Shown: positions 1 to 10,389 of the stretch, one piece after another | How the letters are laid out: each line of letters starts with the position of its first letter | Position numbering within the stretch: position 1 is the stretch's first letter | From: Takakia lepidozioides | Taxonomy: Eukaryota > Streptophyta > Takakiopsida > Takakiales > Takakiaceae | Assembly: GCA_030704615.1 (NCBI GenBank) | Contig: CM060733.1 | Coordinates: 65,412,001-65,472,000, forward strand | DNA: 60,000 nucleotides | Direction: 5' to 3' | Position numbers and translations under genes: made by a program | Notes under the pieces: model-generated | Database searches by the model: none | Seen by the model: only the letters and a program-made list of their open reading frames with translations | Told to the model about the DNA's origin: nothing

Positions 1-435
1 AACGATGTCCCTTTTGGAAATGCGGCGCCGCATTTCCATGTACGTCATCGAAATTTCTTATTGGACAATGGAATGCGGTGCCGCATTCCCGTCTAGCATC
101 ATGGAATTGGGAGCCCAAGAACGTCGATGGGTCTGCAGTTGGAAAAATGTCCATCTCCAAAAGGTAAATGCGGCACCGCATTTCCATGTTCGACCTCCGC
201 ATTTCGATTTACATCCATGGAAGGAGCTGGCAATAAGCAAAATTGCCTTGTCGGAAACGGAAATGCGGCACCGCATTTCCGTTTGTCCGAACAGTTTCTG
301 ATGTCCAAACCATGAAACGGAAATTTGTTCTTGCCCCGGTTTTGGAAATGCGGTGCCACATTTCCAAACGAGGTTTTTGCAGTTGCCACATTTCCGTTCA
401 GACATTGATATGTGGTGCCGCATTTCAGATTTTGG
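1..435. repeat. Cluster of AAATGCG...CGCATTT palindromes beyond the 3' end of the methyltransferase-like gene (arm A)
   Basis: About seven hairpins of the type GAAATGCGGCGCCGCATTTC, centres varying between GGCGCC, GGTGCC and GGCACC, separated by 40-60 bp of unique-looking DNA. Matches arm B 46495-47100 in inverted order. The window starts inside the cluster. The short reading frames here are by-products of the palindromes. Confidence 0.85.
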
Positions 436-508
436 GAGGGACTAGGTTTGGACGATGTTGTCGTAGAGAGGCAAATGGGAGAGGGGACATGAAGGACGGG
501 GAGAATTT

Positions 509-518
509 CCTTTATATA
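509..518 (-). promoter_or_regulatory. TATA-like box between the methyltransferase-like gene and the palindrome cluster (arm A)
   Basis: On the minus strand the sequence is TATATAAAGG, pointing from the end of the gene into the palindrome cluster at 435-1. Kept in arm B at 46407-46416. A promoter is inference from motif and conserved position only. Confidence 0.3.
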
Positions 519-563
519 CTTTGGAATAGAATTTAAATGTACAGAGAGTTCATTAAAATTCTA

Positions 564-1032
564 TTAATCTTGAAAATCATCACTATCGTCGTCCTGTCCT
601 TGACTGTTCTGCTCCGCCTCCACCCCGTCATTGCCTTTCTCATCTCCACCGGACTGCTCGTTGGCCAGGCTTTCGAAAATCCCATCTTCACCTTGTGGAA
701 CCGACCATCTCACCTCCGTTGGCTCATCGTCCTCCCTGTCTGCATCGCTCTCATCCGCTGAATCACATATGAACTTTCGCACCCGTCTACCTGTCTCAGC
801 TGTTGCCAACTCTTTCCTTATCCTTCTGTCCTCCCTAGCCCTCTCCAAAATCTGCTCTACTTTACTGGGATTCTCACATCGTCTAATCGCTGTATTTGCT
901 AGTTTTGCTGCATAACTAGGAAGGGAGTAGTCCTTCACCGGGCTCGTCATAAAGTCGGCCCTCGCAAAGAACGGGACATTCTTCCTGGCAGGAAGTGTAG
1001 GCCCTACATGTTTCGACCCGGATCCTGGAATC
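564..1032 (-). CDS. Methyltransferase-like gene, exon 10: conserved C-terminal exon
   Basis: Acceptor TGTGCAG|GATTCC; stop TAA at 566-564. Encodes ARADFMTSPVKDYSLPSYAAKL, an Arg/Glu helix and an acidic tail. A diverged copy of this exon alone survives inside the 5.8 kb MULE derivative (about 9879-10295), and a near copy ends arm B at 46361. Confidence 0.7.
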
Positions 1033-1138
1033 CTGCACATAACAATCACCAACGAGACCAATGAGAACCACAGTCCGGAAATGCGTTTGACAAAAAATCA
1101 CCCAGAAGGCTTTGCAAACTTACAATGTTTGCACTCAC

Positions 1139-1334
1139 TCGTATTGCGGGTTCTCCTCGGCATCAATGTCCACTGTCTCTTCCTCCAACTCCGACGAATC
1201 CGAGGAGTCATTGGCTTTGATGGGAGCCTTCACATTCCGTTGCAGCCCTTCCAGATGGGATCCCCAGACGGATGTGTCCTCCTCGTAGGCAAAGAGGTGC
1301 CGGTCGGAAAACCGCCCAGCCCACATTGAGGCAC
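1139..1334 (-). CDS. Methyltransferase-like gene, exon 9: motif I end and motif II
   Basis: Begins by completing the CGTG loop (ASMWAGRF) and contains FAYEED, whose acidic residues occupy the motif II position that binds the AdoMet ribose in this superfamily (family knowledge applied by analogy). Ends in a Ser/Glu-rich run. Donor GA|GTGAGT. Confidence 0.65.
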
Positions 1335-1436
1335 CTGTTACAATGTCATCCACACATTATGACATGGCCCTTCAGATGTTGCGAATGAAAGCATAACGAG
1401 AGTTTGCAGAAAAGCATACAACAAGATTCTGCATAC

Positions 1437-1701
1437 CTGTCCCACAGATGAGGTCGAGCACTGTGCCCTCCACGTCAGTGCATGTCTCCATAATTGTCTG
1501 AATGAAGGCAGGGCTCCGAGTGCGTGAATACCGCAGGGGTTCAGTTGAAGTGAGGCTATGAGGGAGAAGTTCCGTGGGAACGTTGTTGAACAAGACGTCG
1601 TAATCGATGGGGTCGCAGTTCGGGTCAACCAACAATCCCTCCTTCCGGAAAGCAAAGGTCGAGTTCTCCTTCACAAAGCAGTATGCATCGAACTGCTTCG
1701 T
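1437..1701 (-). CDS. Methyltransferase-like gene, exon 8: motif I
   Basis: Phase 0 start (ACG AAG CAG TTC), ends inside the glycine-rich AdoMet-binding loop: VLDLICGTG is split across the donor ACAG|GTATGC. The upstream intron (1797-1702) contains a perfect AAATGCGGCACCGCATTT-type hairpin at 1735-1752. Conserved in arm B at 45229 onward. Confidence 0.65.
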
Positions 1702-1797
1702 CTGCATACACCGTGGGGAACGATTAGAAATCAAATGCGGCACCGCATTTCAAAACTCCTAAGCAAATGAAAGGACGAGTGCCAAGGTCGTAATTAC

Positions 1798-2917
1798 CTT
1801 CTTCCCTTCCGACCGAAGGCCCAATGTGTTGATGCACGTCCACTTCTTCTTCAGAATTGGGACGGCGCTCTTGCGGGTCCACTTCGCAATTCCTGTCTGC
1901 GTGTTTTTGCCTCTGCTCGCCAGGACAACCACACAGCCTCTGTCGTCCAACACCATGCGGGCGAGCCCGAATCCTTTCTTCCAAAAGTCCTCGGAGTACC
2001 TGTTCCAAGATGGCAAAGCTTGCAGTCCTTCCACAGGCTCTCCGTCCGGAATATCCAAGATGATCATATCGCAAGACCACTCGGTGGCATTTCCACCCCT
2101 CCTGCAATCCTTGTCTGCACACACCCTCTCAAAGAGCGAGACCATCTTCAGAAACCCGGGGGTGTCGGAAGGCTCTTCGGTAGCCGCCTTCTTCAGTGCT
2201 CTGCCCTTCAGACCCTCCATGGTCTTCATGTATGCCAACTTGGCTGCCCGTCCATCCAAAGCCGCCAAGAAACTCTCATTCACACACTGGACTACTGTAT
2301 CGGGATCCACTTTCGGCCTCTTCATTTCCACCGGCTCGAAAGGGTGCCCCCCCAGGGGGTTGAAGAGTGCCTTCTTTGTCGAGCCAGTTCTCGTCCCTCT
2401 CGTGACAACGGTGGGCACATGGGATTTTGGCTGCGTCTCGGGGGGTGGGCTGGTTGCAAAGTCTCCATCGGAGTCCTCTTCCTCACCCTCTACCTGCACT
2501 ATCTGTTTCTGCTTCTTCGTTTTCTTGGGTGTCACAACTGCTGCTCCTTGCTGGTGAGTCCGCTTCTTGGACCCCTTCTGTTGAGCCTGCACAGCTGCAT
2601 CCACCGTCTTCTGTGCCATCTCAGCTGCCTTTCTGGATTGTTCCAGAGCAGCAGCTTCCTTTGCCGACTCTGGCCGAGCAGGGACACGTCTTTCCTTTCT
2701 CTTCTCTTCTGCTTTCGCGTGCAGATCTTTCTCAGACTCGTCAACAATTCCGCCAGACATGTCCAGGTACCACGGGCATCCAACCAGATGCGCGGCATGC
2801 CATTGTTTCTGCATCTCGGGTGTGTAGACACAGCTTGGGCCCGCCACGGTCCAAGCCATGAAGAACGGGGGCTCTTGAGCCAGGGCCCCTGTTTGAAGAA
2901 GCACGTATTTCATATAC
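1798..2917 (-). CDS. Methyltransferase-like gene, exon 7: Lys-rich linker and methyltransferase motif IV
   Basis: The longest exon, 373 codons, intact in arm A. A Glu/Lys/Ala-rich helical linker is followed by basic repeats (KKTKKQKQ), an acidic patch (EGEEEDSDGD) and then the start of the methyltransferase fold: ATEWSCDMIILDIPDG (around 2070) in the place of motif IV, with VVVLASRG a few strands later. Donor AAG|GTAATT. Arm B carries at least four lesions in this exon. Confidence 0.7.
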
Positions 2918-3063
2918 CTGCAGGGCAGTCAGCATGCGTGAGCAAAAGTTGAGACCAACGTACTCGCAGAGTGCAACCAAAAACATAAAATGCGAATGCG
3001 GTGCCGCATTTCCCAGACAAACCTCATTACCATGCTTGGCATACAAGGACAGCTGGGCTTCAC

Positions 3064-3281
3064 TTGTAAACAATTCGCATTGCAGCTTTTCCCGCTCCCT
3101 CCTGATGTGTAAATTCCACGCTCATTCTTGCTGTCTGCAGCTCCCTGGCAAAGAGATTGTCCTTGTAAGCACATCTGAAACGTGTCACGTAGTCTTCCAA
3201 TGTCTGTGTTCCATCCCATTTGACGTACAAGCTGAACGAATTTGTATGCATTACGACTTGCTCCTTCGCATTTGTCATTAC
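3064..3281 (-). CDS. Methyltransferase-like gene, exon 6 (arm A)
   Basis: 218 nt, acceptor AATCGCAG|GTAATG, donor AA|GTGAAG. Encodes SLYVKWDGTQTLEDYVTRF. Function not recognised. The next intron (3063-2918) carries a palindrome near 2997. Conserved in arm B at about 43675-43892. Confidence 0.65.
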
Positions 3282-3364
3282 CTGCGATTCCCACATGCAT
3301 TGTCACGTAGCAGTTCAGGGAATTCATTTCAGAAAAGCAAATCTGGGGAAGTACCTTGAATTAC

Positions 3365-3526
3365 CTGGAACCACCAAGTCATGCGGTTGAGCCACACATC
3401 CACTACAGGGTCGGAAACTTCGAGTGGAAAAGACCACATTGTCCTTATACTCTCCGATGCATTCCAGATCGACAGCCACCGTGTCTGCCATTTCCGATCC
3501 AATGTCAGGAGCAGGAAGAAGAGTGG
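3365..3526 (-). CDS. Methyltransferase-like gene, exon 5 (arm A)
   Basis: The 54-codon exon is open only in the frame set by exon 4 if the acceptor is the AG at 3528-3527. It is Trp-rich (MTWWFQ at its end, WLNR, RKWQTRWL). Donor CAG|GTAATT. The short upstream intron makes the acceptor the least certain junction of the model. Confidence 0.55.
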
Positions 3527-3565
3527 CTATTGCTAGGAAGGAACTTCAATGAATTGAAACATCAC

Positions 3566-3850
3566 CTTCTCTTTTGCTTCAACACATGCCGTTGAGAGGT
3601 GATGCAGTTTCTCCAACTGCATGGTCAGCTGCATGGCCCGAGAATAGTGTTTTGCAATCTCGGGGATGAAGTCCTTTCCAAGTGCCGGATCTGCAATGGC
3701 CACCAGCTTCGCAAGCTTTGACTTGTATTTTGTTCTGGACTTGACCCCGGCTTCCTTCAAGTGCTCAGTCAATGACTGCAGCGTTTTGACCTGCCCCTCA
3801 CTTTCCATGAAGAAGCGTTTGGCATGGGCCAAATCCAGCTTGATGTTTGA
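3566..3850 (-). CDS. Methyltransferase-like gene, exon 4 (arm A)
   Basis: 95 codons, helical and charged (LAHAKRFFMESEGQVKTLQS), likely coiled-coil or helical bundle. Acceptor TTGGCAG, donor AAG|GTGATG. The arm B counterpart (about 43103-43387) has TAG at its fourth codon, where arm A has AAG. Confidence 0.65.
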
Positions 3851-3950
3851 CTGCCAACAAAAACATGCAGAAGCGTTACATTCGATTCATGTGGAAAGAT
3901 TACCGGAAATTGAGGAAGGATGAGTAGAGGGAAATGGGAGGACGACTTAC

Positions 3951-4140
3951 TTCGTATATCACCTCCACCATTCCATCCATAGTGAGACAATACCATGTCC
4001 GGTCAGTTTTTGCCACGGCTTTCTGAATGAGCTCGGGCTCCAACATTTCCGCGAACATGTGCGGATCAGTGAGACCAGTTTTCCTCACCCTGTACAGCAT
4101 ATGTGCCATGTGGGTATGCACGTACGCATTTTCAGTGACC
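3951..4140 (-). CDS. Methyltransferase-like gene, exon 3 (arm A)
   Basis: Acceptor CCTTGCAG|GGTCACTG and donor GAA|GTAAGT fit consensus. The 190 nt complete the split Ser codon and keep phase. Contains HMAHMLYRVRKTG. No domain recognised. Deleted from arm B. Confidence 0.65.
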
Positions 4141-4252
4141 CTGCAAGGCACACTCTTCAGTTCAGTCCATGAAAGCACGGAAACAAAACAGATTGGAAAC
4201 CGAAATGCAGCACCGCATTTCGAACGTGCTTGGGAGGGTATGAGTATCTTAC

Positions 4253-4700
4253 GAGTTGAGGTCCGCCATGGCATTCTTGAGCAGGGAGGAGTCTGCCGCC
4301 TTCACCTTGAGGATGACACACTCCACCATGTAATGCCAGCCAATGTGCTTGGCATGGTTCTGCTTGATGTACTCCCACCAGGCGAGAAGTCGGTGATTCT
4401 CGTCCCACACAAAGAACATTTTACCCGACATATGGCCGAAGTCGGGATCACCCTTCAGTGTTGCCTCGAATTCGTTGTTGCGAGTGTGCCAGTGGGTATC
4501 CCATGTTGACAATTCCTCCGCAGTGGGTCCACGAGATTCGCCGTCCTCATTCTCAAGGGAAACGTAGAAGGCTGGCGAACCTAGACGGTACCCTTCTCGA
4601 AATGCGAACTTGAGCTTATCCACATCTCCGGGAAGTGCCTGCCTGACGATGGGAAGGGTGACCATGCGACAGAGTGGGATTCGAAGAGTCCGCTGGAATA
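4253..4700 (-). CDS. Methyltransferase-like gene, exon 2 second part, downstream of transposon
   Basis: Continues the frame of 10518: the codon split between 10518 and 4700-4699 is GTA, followed by TTC CAG CGG up to the internal Met at 4665. It is a better-folded-looking stretch with many aromatic residues (FFVWDENHRLLAWWEYIKQN). Donor TC|GTAAGA at 4252. The following intron carries one AAATGC palindrome at about 4203-4222. This part is absent from arm B because of a deletion. Confidence 0.7.
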
Positions 4701-4708
4701 CCCTGCTG
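4701..4708. repeat. Target site duplication, left copy
   Basis: CCCTGCTG, identical to 10518-10525. The duplicated bases are coding in exon 2 of the methyltransferase-like gene, and the frame is restored when one copy and the element are removed. Confidence 0.8.
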
Positions 4709-4969
4709 GAGGTTAGCTATTTCATGAGCATGAGCGGCATGAGCGGCATGAGCGGAGTAGTAAGACAATCGGTTTTCATGAGCAGAAGTACAAATTTCAA
4801 AAATAAAAAACAATAAAAAACAATAATTTAATGCAATGTGTCAGGAAAAACAAATATATTATTCGGCCCCTTGAAGGGAAAATTGTAGTTTTGACAGTTG
4901 TGCTCATGATATTTCGTCTTCCGCTCATGCCAATTCCCAGCGACATGTGCAAATATGGCGCCGAATTTC

Positions 4970-5290
4970 GCGGTAATAGGGTCCGTAACCTGAAAAAACG
5001 GCGACGTATTTCGCGGTAATAGGTCTCTCTGGCGAAAAATGGTGCCGAATTCCGCGGCTATAGGTCCCCTCATGACAGGTAATTCGGCACCATTTTTCCA
5101 GTGCATGTCCAGACTTAGCCAGTTTTCGGCGCAAAATAGGGAAATTCGGCGCCATTTTTCTAGACACTATACCAGTGCATGTTGGGACTTAGCCAGTTTT
5201 CGGCCCAAAAAAAAGAAATTCGGCGCCATTTTTCCAGACACGGTACCAGTGCATGTTGGGACTTAGCCAGTTTTCGGCCCAAAAAAGAGA
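4970..5290. repeat. Half-palindromes AAATTCGGCGCC and short direct repeats
   Basis: Several GAATTTCGGCGCCATTTTTCC-like blocks, plus a repeated block of about 70 bp (CCAGTGCATGTTGGGACTTAGC at 5172 and 5250). They belong to the same repeat vocabulary as the arrays at 7.9-9.7 kb. Confidence 0.6.
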
Positions 5291-5905
5291 AACGGTGCTC
5301 CTCTCTGAAATCTGGCGCCACGAGCCTGGTTGTGTACTGCGAAAGGCTCTGCAGAAAATGGAACCCACAAGAGTCTGAAACCACATTGTCTCATGCAAAC
5401 AGAAAATTAGGCGTGGCTCGGATATGCATTCCATTCTGGAGGTGAAGCGACGATGTGGATATGACTACATTCATGGAAGTAGGTTTCCAGGACAAGGGAC
5501 TGAGGCAGATCGTTGTTTCGTATTCAAAATGTCCACGTGTGGACCTGGCAGCGGCATCGAACTGGTCGACAGGATGACGAGTGGGGACTTGTCAAACAGT
5601 TGGGTCATGTTCGACCATATCAAGCGAATTACAAATCACCAGTGGATGACAATGGATGCACATGTCTACGACACCCACTGCAGGATGCTAATGACAATTG
5701 CTATTTGTGAGATGAAAGGAGAGGACACACAATCGGAGATGTTTTTTTGGCAGGGAATAAACGAATAGATGGCCAAGGCGGGATTGCCCCCTCCCAATTT
5801 CCGTGGTTTCATGGCGGACAACGCACAAGCAAATTGGGCTGCCATCCGAAGGGTGTACGGGCAAGACCCCAATGTTCCCATGGAAGGCAAGGAGAGATCA
5901 TTCGG
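5290..5905. pseudogene. Rearranged MULE-type transposase remnant
   Basis: 5424-5905 (plus) encodes a segment nearly identical to the transposase at 14510-14990 (MHSILEVKR, GFMADNAQANWAA or its equivalent, VPMEGKERS). The immediately following protein segment (SCGFHFLQSLSQYTTRLV) sits just to the left but on the minus strand (about 5384-5300). Flipping about 5396-5905 would restore one continuous minus-strand gene, so a roughly 510 bp internal inversion is the simplest reading. Only about 200 residues remain. Confidence 0.7.
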
Positions 5906-7010
5906 GCCCCCCAAAGAAAGTCCTGTCGGGGGGTCAGGCCGAAAACTGGCCGACATAAAAACCTCCCCCAAATGGAAAAACGGCACTGAATTTCCATCCG
6001 GGGCCGTTCGGATGCAGTCGGCCCGGGGGGAGAGGCCGGCACCTGGCCGTCACATTACAACCCCCGGACGGAAAATGGGCACCGAATATACAATAGGGGA
6101 AGCCCGGATGAAGTCGCCTCGGGCGCAGAGGCCGGCGCGTGTGCGACAGAGAATATCCCCTGGATGGAGATTCGGTGCCGAATTTACATCCGGGCCCCCC
6201 CAAAGGAAGTCGTGTCGGGGGGTCAGGCCGAAAACTGGCCGCAATAAAAACATTCCCAGATGGAAAAACGGCGCCGAATTTCCATCCGGGGCGGTTCGAA
6301 TGCAGTCGGGGAGGGGGGAGAGGCCGGCACCTGGCCGTCACATTTCAACCCCCGGACGGAAATTCGGCACCGAATATCCAACAGGGGACGCCCGGATGAA
6401 GTCGCCTCGGGCGTAGAGGTCGGCACGTGTTCGACAGAGAGTATCCCCTGGATGGAGATTCTGCGCCGAATTTCCATCCGGGCCCCCCCAAAGAAAGTTG
6501 TGTCGGGGGGTCAGGCCGAAAACTGGCCGACATAAAAACCTCCCCAGATGAAAAAACGGCGCCAAATTTCCATCAGGGGCGGTTCGGATGCAGTCGGGGA
6601 GGGGGGAGAGGCCGGCACCTGGCCGTCACATTTCAACCCCCGGACGGAAATTCGGCACCGAATATCCAACAGGGGACGCCCGGATGAAGTCGCCTCGGGC
6701 GTAGAGGCCGGCACGTGTTCGACAGAGAGCATCCCCTGGATGGAGATTCGGCGCCGAATTTCCATCCGGGCCCCCCCAAAGGAAGTCATGTCGGGGGGTC
6801 AGGCCGAAAACTGGCCGACATAAAAACCTCCCCAGATGGAAAAACGGCGCCGAATTTCCATCCGGGGCCGTTCCAATGCAGTCGGGGAGGGGGGAGAGGC
6901 CGGCACCTGGCCGTCATATTTCAAACCCCGGACGGAAATTCGGCACCGAATATCCAACAGAGCGGCGGAGAGGCCGGCACCTCTCCGACAGAGACCATCC
7001 CCCGGATGGA
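5905..7010. repeat. 288 bp tandem repeat rich in GGCGCCGAATTTCC palindromes
   Basis: GAGAGGCCGGCAC recurs at about 6031, 6320, 6608 and 6896, a 288 bp period with roughly 3.5 copies. Each unit holds three AAATTCGGCGCCGAATTT-type palindromes. Long open frames through it (for example 5769-6416) reflect the repeat (288 is a multiple of 3) and not a gene. Confidence 0.85.
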
Positions 7011-7935
7011 AATTCGGCGCCGAATTTCCATCGGGGCCCCCTTAATGGAAGTCGCAGAAACCTCCCAGAATGGAAAAACGGCGCCGAATTTCCGTCCGAG
7101 GCTGTTCCGATTTGCCTCTAGCAGTGAAGGATTCCAAGAAAAATCCGAAAAATCAATCGGACACGCTCAGAATTACCTGCAGGAAGGTAATTCAGCGCTT
7201 CGAAATTCCTGGCGAATGGAAATTCGGCGCCGAATATCCATACGCCAGCGATCCAACTTACCTGCTGGATGGAAATTCGAAGCTGGATTTCCATCCAGCC
7301 GGGATTCGAATTACCTGCTGGATTGGAATTCGGCGCCGGATTTCCATCCACCCGGGATTCGAATTACCTGCTGGATGGAAATTCGGCGCCGGATTTCCAT
7401 CCATCCGAGATTCGAGTTACCTGCAGGATGGAAATTCGGCGCCGGATTTCCATCCATCCGCTTCAGAATTACCTGCGTGAGGGAAATTTGGCGCGTCGCC
7501 CTGCCTGCGCGGATGGAAATCCGGCACCGGATTTCCATTCATCCGCTTCCGAATTACCTGCGTGAGGGAAATTTGGCGCGCCGCCCTACCTAATTTGCAG
7601 CGCCGACTTACCTGGAGGATGGAAATCCGGCGCCGGATTTCCATCCATCCGCGCTCCAAATTACCTGCATGATGGAAATTTTGCGCGCCGACCTACCTGG
7701 CGGATGGAAATCCGGCGCCGGATTTCCATCCATCCGCGCTCCAAATTACCTGCATGATGGAAATTTTGCGCGCCGACTTAGCTGGCGGATGGAAATCCGT
7801 TGCCGGATTTCCATCCATCCGCTCTTCGAATTACCTGCATGACGGAAATTTTGCGTGCCGACTTACCTGGCGGATGGAAATCCGGTGCCGGATTTCCATC
7901 CATCCGTTCTTCGAATTACCTGCATGACTGGAAAA
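7010..7935. repeat. Tandem palindrome array with TTACCTGC spacers
   Basis: Units of roughly 55-115 bp made of GGAAATTCGGCGCCGGATTTCC palindromes, CATCCATCCG and GAATTACCTGC. Sequence drifts gradually from the array on its left. No coding signal beyond repeat-made frames. Confidence 0.8.
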
Positions 7936-8559
7936 ATGGCGCCGAATTTCCGATTTTGGTGCCAGTCAGATCTGGGACTTAGCCATTTCCTGCCCCGAAC
8001 TGGAGAAATGGCGCCGAAAAAAAACAAAAAAAAATAAAAATAAAAATAAAAACGCCATTTTTCCAGTTCGGGGCCAAAAACGGCTAAGTCCCAGATCTGA
8101 CTGGCACCCAAAATCGGAAATTCGGCGCCGTTTGTCCAGTTCTGGGCCCAGTCAGTTCTGGCCCAGTCAGATCTGGGACTTAGCCATTTTCGGCCCCGAA
8201 CTAGAAAAATGGCGCCGAAAAGAAAAAAGAAAAAAAAAAAAAAAACCGCCATTTTTCCAGTTCGGGGCCGAAAACGGCTAAGTCCCAGATCTGACTGGCA
8301 CCCAAAATCGGAAATTCGGCGCCGTTTTTCCAGTTCTGGGCCCAGTCAGATCTGGGACTTAGCCATTTTCGGCCCCGATCTGGAAAAATGGCGCCGAAAA
8401 ACAAAAGAAAAAAAAAACAAAACGCCATTTTTCCAGTTCGGGGCCGAAAACGGCTAAGTCCCAGATCTGACTGGCACCCAAAATCGGAAATTCGGCGCCG
8501 TTTTTCCAGTTCTGGGCCCAGTCAGATCTGGGACTTAGCCAGTTTCGGCCCCGAACTGG

Positions 8560-8591
<32 letters not shown>

Positions 8592-9380
8592 GCCATTTTT
8601 CCAGTTTTGGGCCGAAAACGGCTAAGTCCCAGATCTGACAAGCACCCAAAGTCGGAAATTCGGCGCCGTTTTTCCAGTTCTGGGCCCAGTCAGTTCTGGG
8701 ACTTAGCCATTTTCGGCCCCGAACTGGAAAAATGGCGCCGAAAAACAAAAAAAAAAAAAAAAACACACCATTTTTTCCAGTTCGGGGCCGAAAACGGCTA
8801 AGTCCCAGATCTGACTGGCACCCAAAATCGGAAATTCGGCGCCGTTTTTTCCAGTTCTGGGCCCAGTCAGATCTGGGACTTAGCCATTTTCGGCCCTGAA
8901 CTGGAAAAATGGCGCCGAAAAAAAAAAAAAAAAAAAAAAACGCTATTTTTTCAGTGCGGGGCCGAAAACGGCTAAGTCCCAGATCTGACTGGCACCCAAA
9001 ATCGGAAATTCGGCGCCATTTTTCCAGTTCGGGGCCCAGTCAGATCTGGGACTTAGCCATTTTCGGCCCCGAAATGGAAAAATGGCGCCATTTTTCCAGT
9101 TCAGGGCCTCGAATATGGCTAAGTCCCTATGATGGCTGGAACCGCAACTGGAAATTTGGCACCATTTTTCCAGTTCCGCGCCCTATCAGATCTGGGACTT
9201 AGCCATTTTCGGCCCCGAACTGGAAAAATGGCGCCATTTTTCCAGTTCGGGGCCGAAAATGGCTAAGTCCTTAGGGTGGCTGGCACCAAAATCGGAAATT
9301 CGGCGCCATTTTTCCAATTCCGGGCCCAGTCAGATCTGGGACTTAGCCATTTTCGGCCCCGAACTGGAAAAATGGCACCG

Positions 9381-9417
<37 letters not shown>

Positions 9418-9720
9418 GCCTTTTTTGCAGTTCGGGGCCGAAAATGGCTAAGTCCCAGATCTGACTGGCACCAAAATCGGAAATTCGGCGCCATTTTTCC
9501 AGTTCCGGGCCTAGTCAGATCTGGGACTTATCCATTTTCAGCCCCAAAATGGAAAAATGGCGCCATTTTTCCAGTTCAGGGCCCCGAAAATGGCTAAGTC
9601 CGTAGGGTGGCTGGAGCCGCAACCGGAAATTCGGCGCCATTTTTCTAGCTCCGCGCCCAGTCAGTTCTGGGACTTAGCCATTTTCGGGCCCAACCTAGGA
9701 AAATGGTGCCGAAAATGGTT
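7935..9720. repeat. Array of long hairpins with A-rich loops
   Basis: Period about 175 bp. Each unit has a left arm (CAGATCTGGGACTTAGCCAT...CCCGAACTGGAAAAATGGCG), a poly-A/A-rich loop of 10-35 bases and a complementary right arm (CGCCATTTTTCC...GGCTAAGTCCCAGATCTG), so stems of about 55-60 bp. Eight or so units, with some near 9060-9260 lacking the A-loop. Open frames here encode Lys or Phe runs from the loops and are not genes. Confidence 0.85.
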
Positions 9721-9878
9721 TACGAGTGAGTGGTCGCATTGTAAGTTGCCTCCTGATTTTGTGAGGCATCTCCCCTCGCTCTTTTATTTCATTGAAAGAC
9801 CGTTTCTGCTTCTGCTGGTATTGACATTCTTCAAGTGGATTTGTTCTTACTGTAGGAGGGACGTCTACACCGTAGTTC

Positions 9879-10295
9879 ATGGGCAGGAGGAACGTGCATT
9901 TTTTTGCCAGGGGGGATTTCATGCCTAGTCCAGAAAGGGACTACATCCTTCCTACTTATGTTGCTCGGCTTGCTTCGGTGTCCATTAGGAGGTGTTCCGA
10001 ACCTAGTCGTGTACAGCAGATTTTAGACGAGGCAAGCCTCAAGAAAATGAAGATGAGGGAGGAGGCAACAGCTATTAGAGCCCGTCAGGCTCGTAGATTT
10101 GTCTTGGATTCAGCTGAGGAAAGTGGGGGAGAAGATGCAGAAGATTCCCAGGAGGTGAAGTGGACAGTCCCCCAAGAGGACGAGATTTTTGAGAGGCATA
10201 GTGGAACTGATGCATCACAGAGCTCGGAGGATGAGGGGGATGAGGGGGATGAGGAAGAAGGTGGGGCAAGTTCCTTGGAGGGTGTAGGAGAGTAG
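9879..10295 (+). CDS. Orphan C-terminal exon of a methyltransferase-like gene inside the MULE derivative
   Basis: Intact 138-codon frame. FFARGDFMPSPERDYILPTYVARLASVSIRRCSEPSRVQQIL aligns with exon 10 of arm A (segments FFARADFMTSPVKDYSLPSY and RRCENPSKVEQIL), and both end in acidic tails. All upstream exons are gone. It lies about 100-220 bp from the right terminus, the same gene-to-terminus order as in arm B. Whether it is translated is unknown. Confidence 0.6.
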   Translation: MGRRNVHFFARGDFMPSPERDYILPTYVARLASVSIRRCSEPSRVQQILDEASLKKMKMREEATAIRARQARRFVLDSAEESGGEDAEDSQEVKWTVPQEDEIFERHSGTDASQSSEDEGDEGDEEEGGASSLEGVGE

Positions 10296-10389
10296 TGCCT
10301 ATTCCGGCTATGACAGTTAGAATACACTTGTATAGACATGGCTTGCCACAAAATTTGCAATAAAATGTTGCATTTCAAGTCCACTTGTG

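Noticed and set aside
2020-2952. Plus-strand open frame of 310 codons
   Set aside because: Antisense to exon 7 of the methyltransferase-like gene, whose splice phases and conserved copies define the coding strand.
5769-6416. Long open frame of 215 codons in the derivative
   Set aside because: Runs through 288 bp tandem repeats (a multiple of three) and palindromes; several overlapping frames on both strands are equally open.
8201-8801. Phe-rich or Lys-rich membrane-like frames
   Set aside because: Poly-T/poly-A loops of the hairpin array read in frame.
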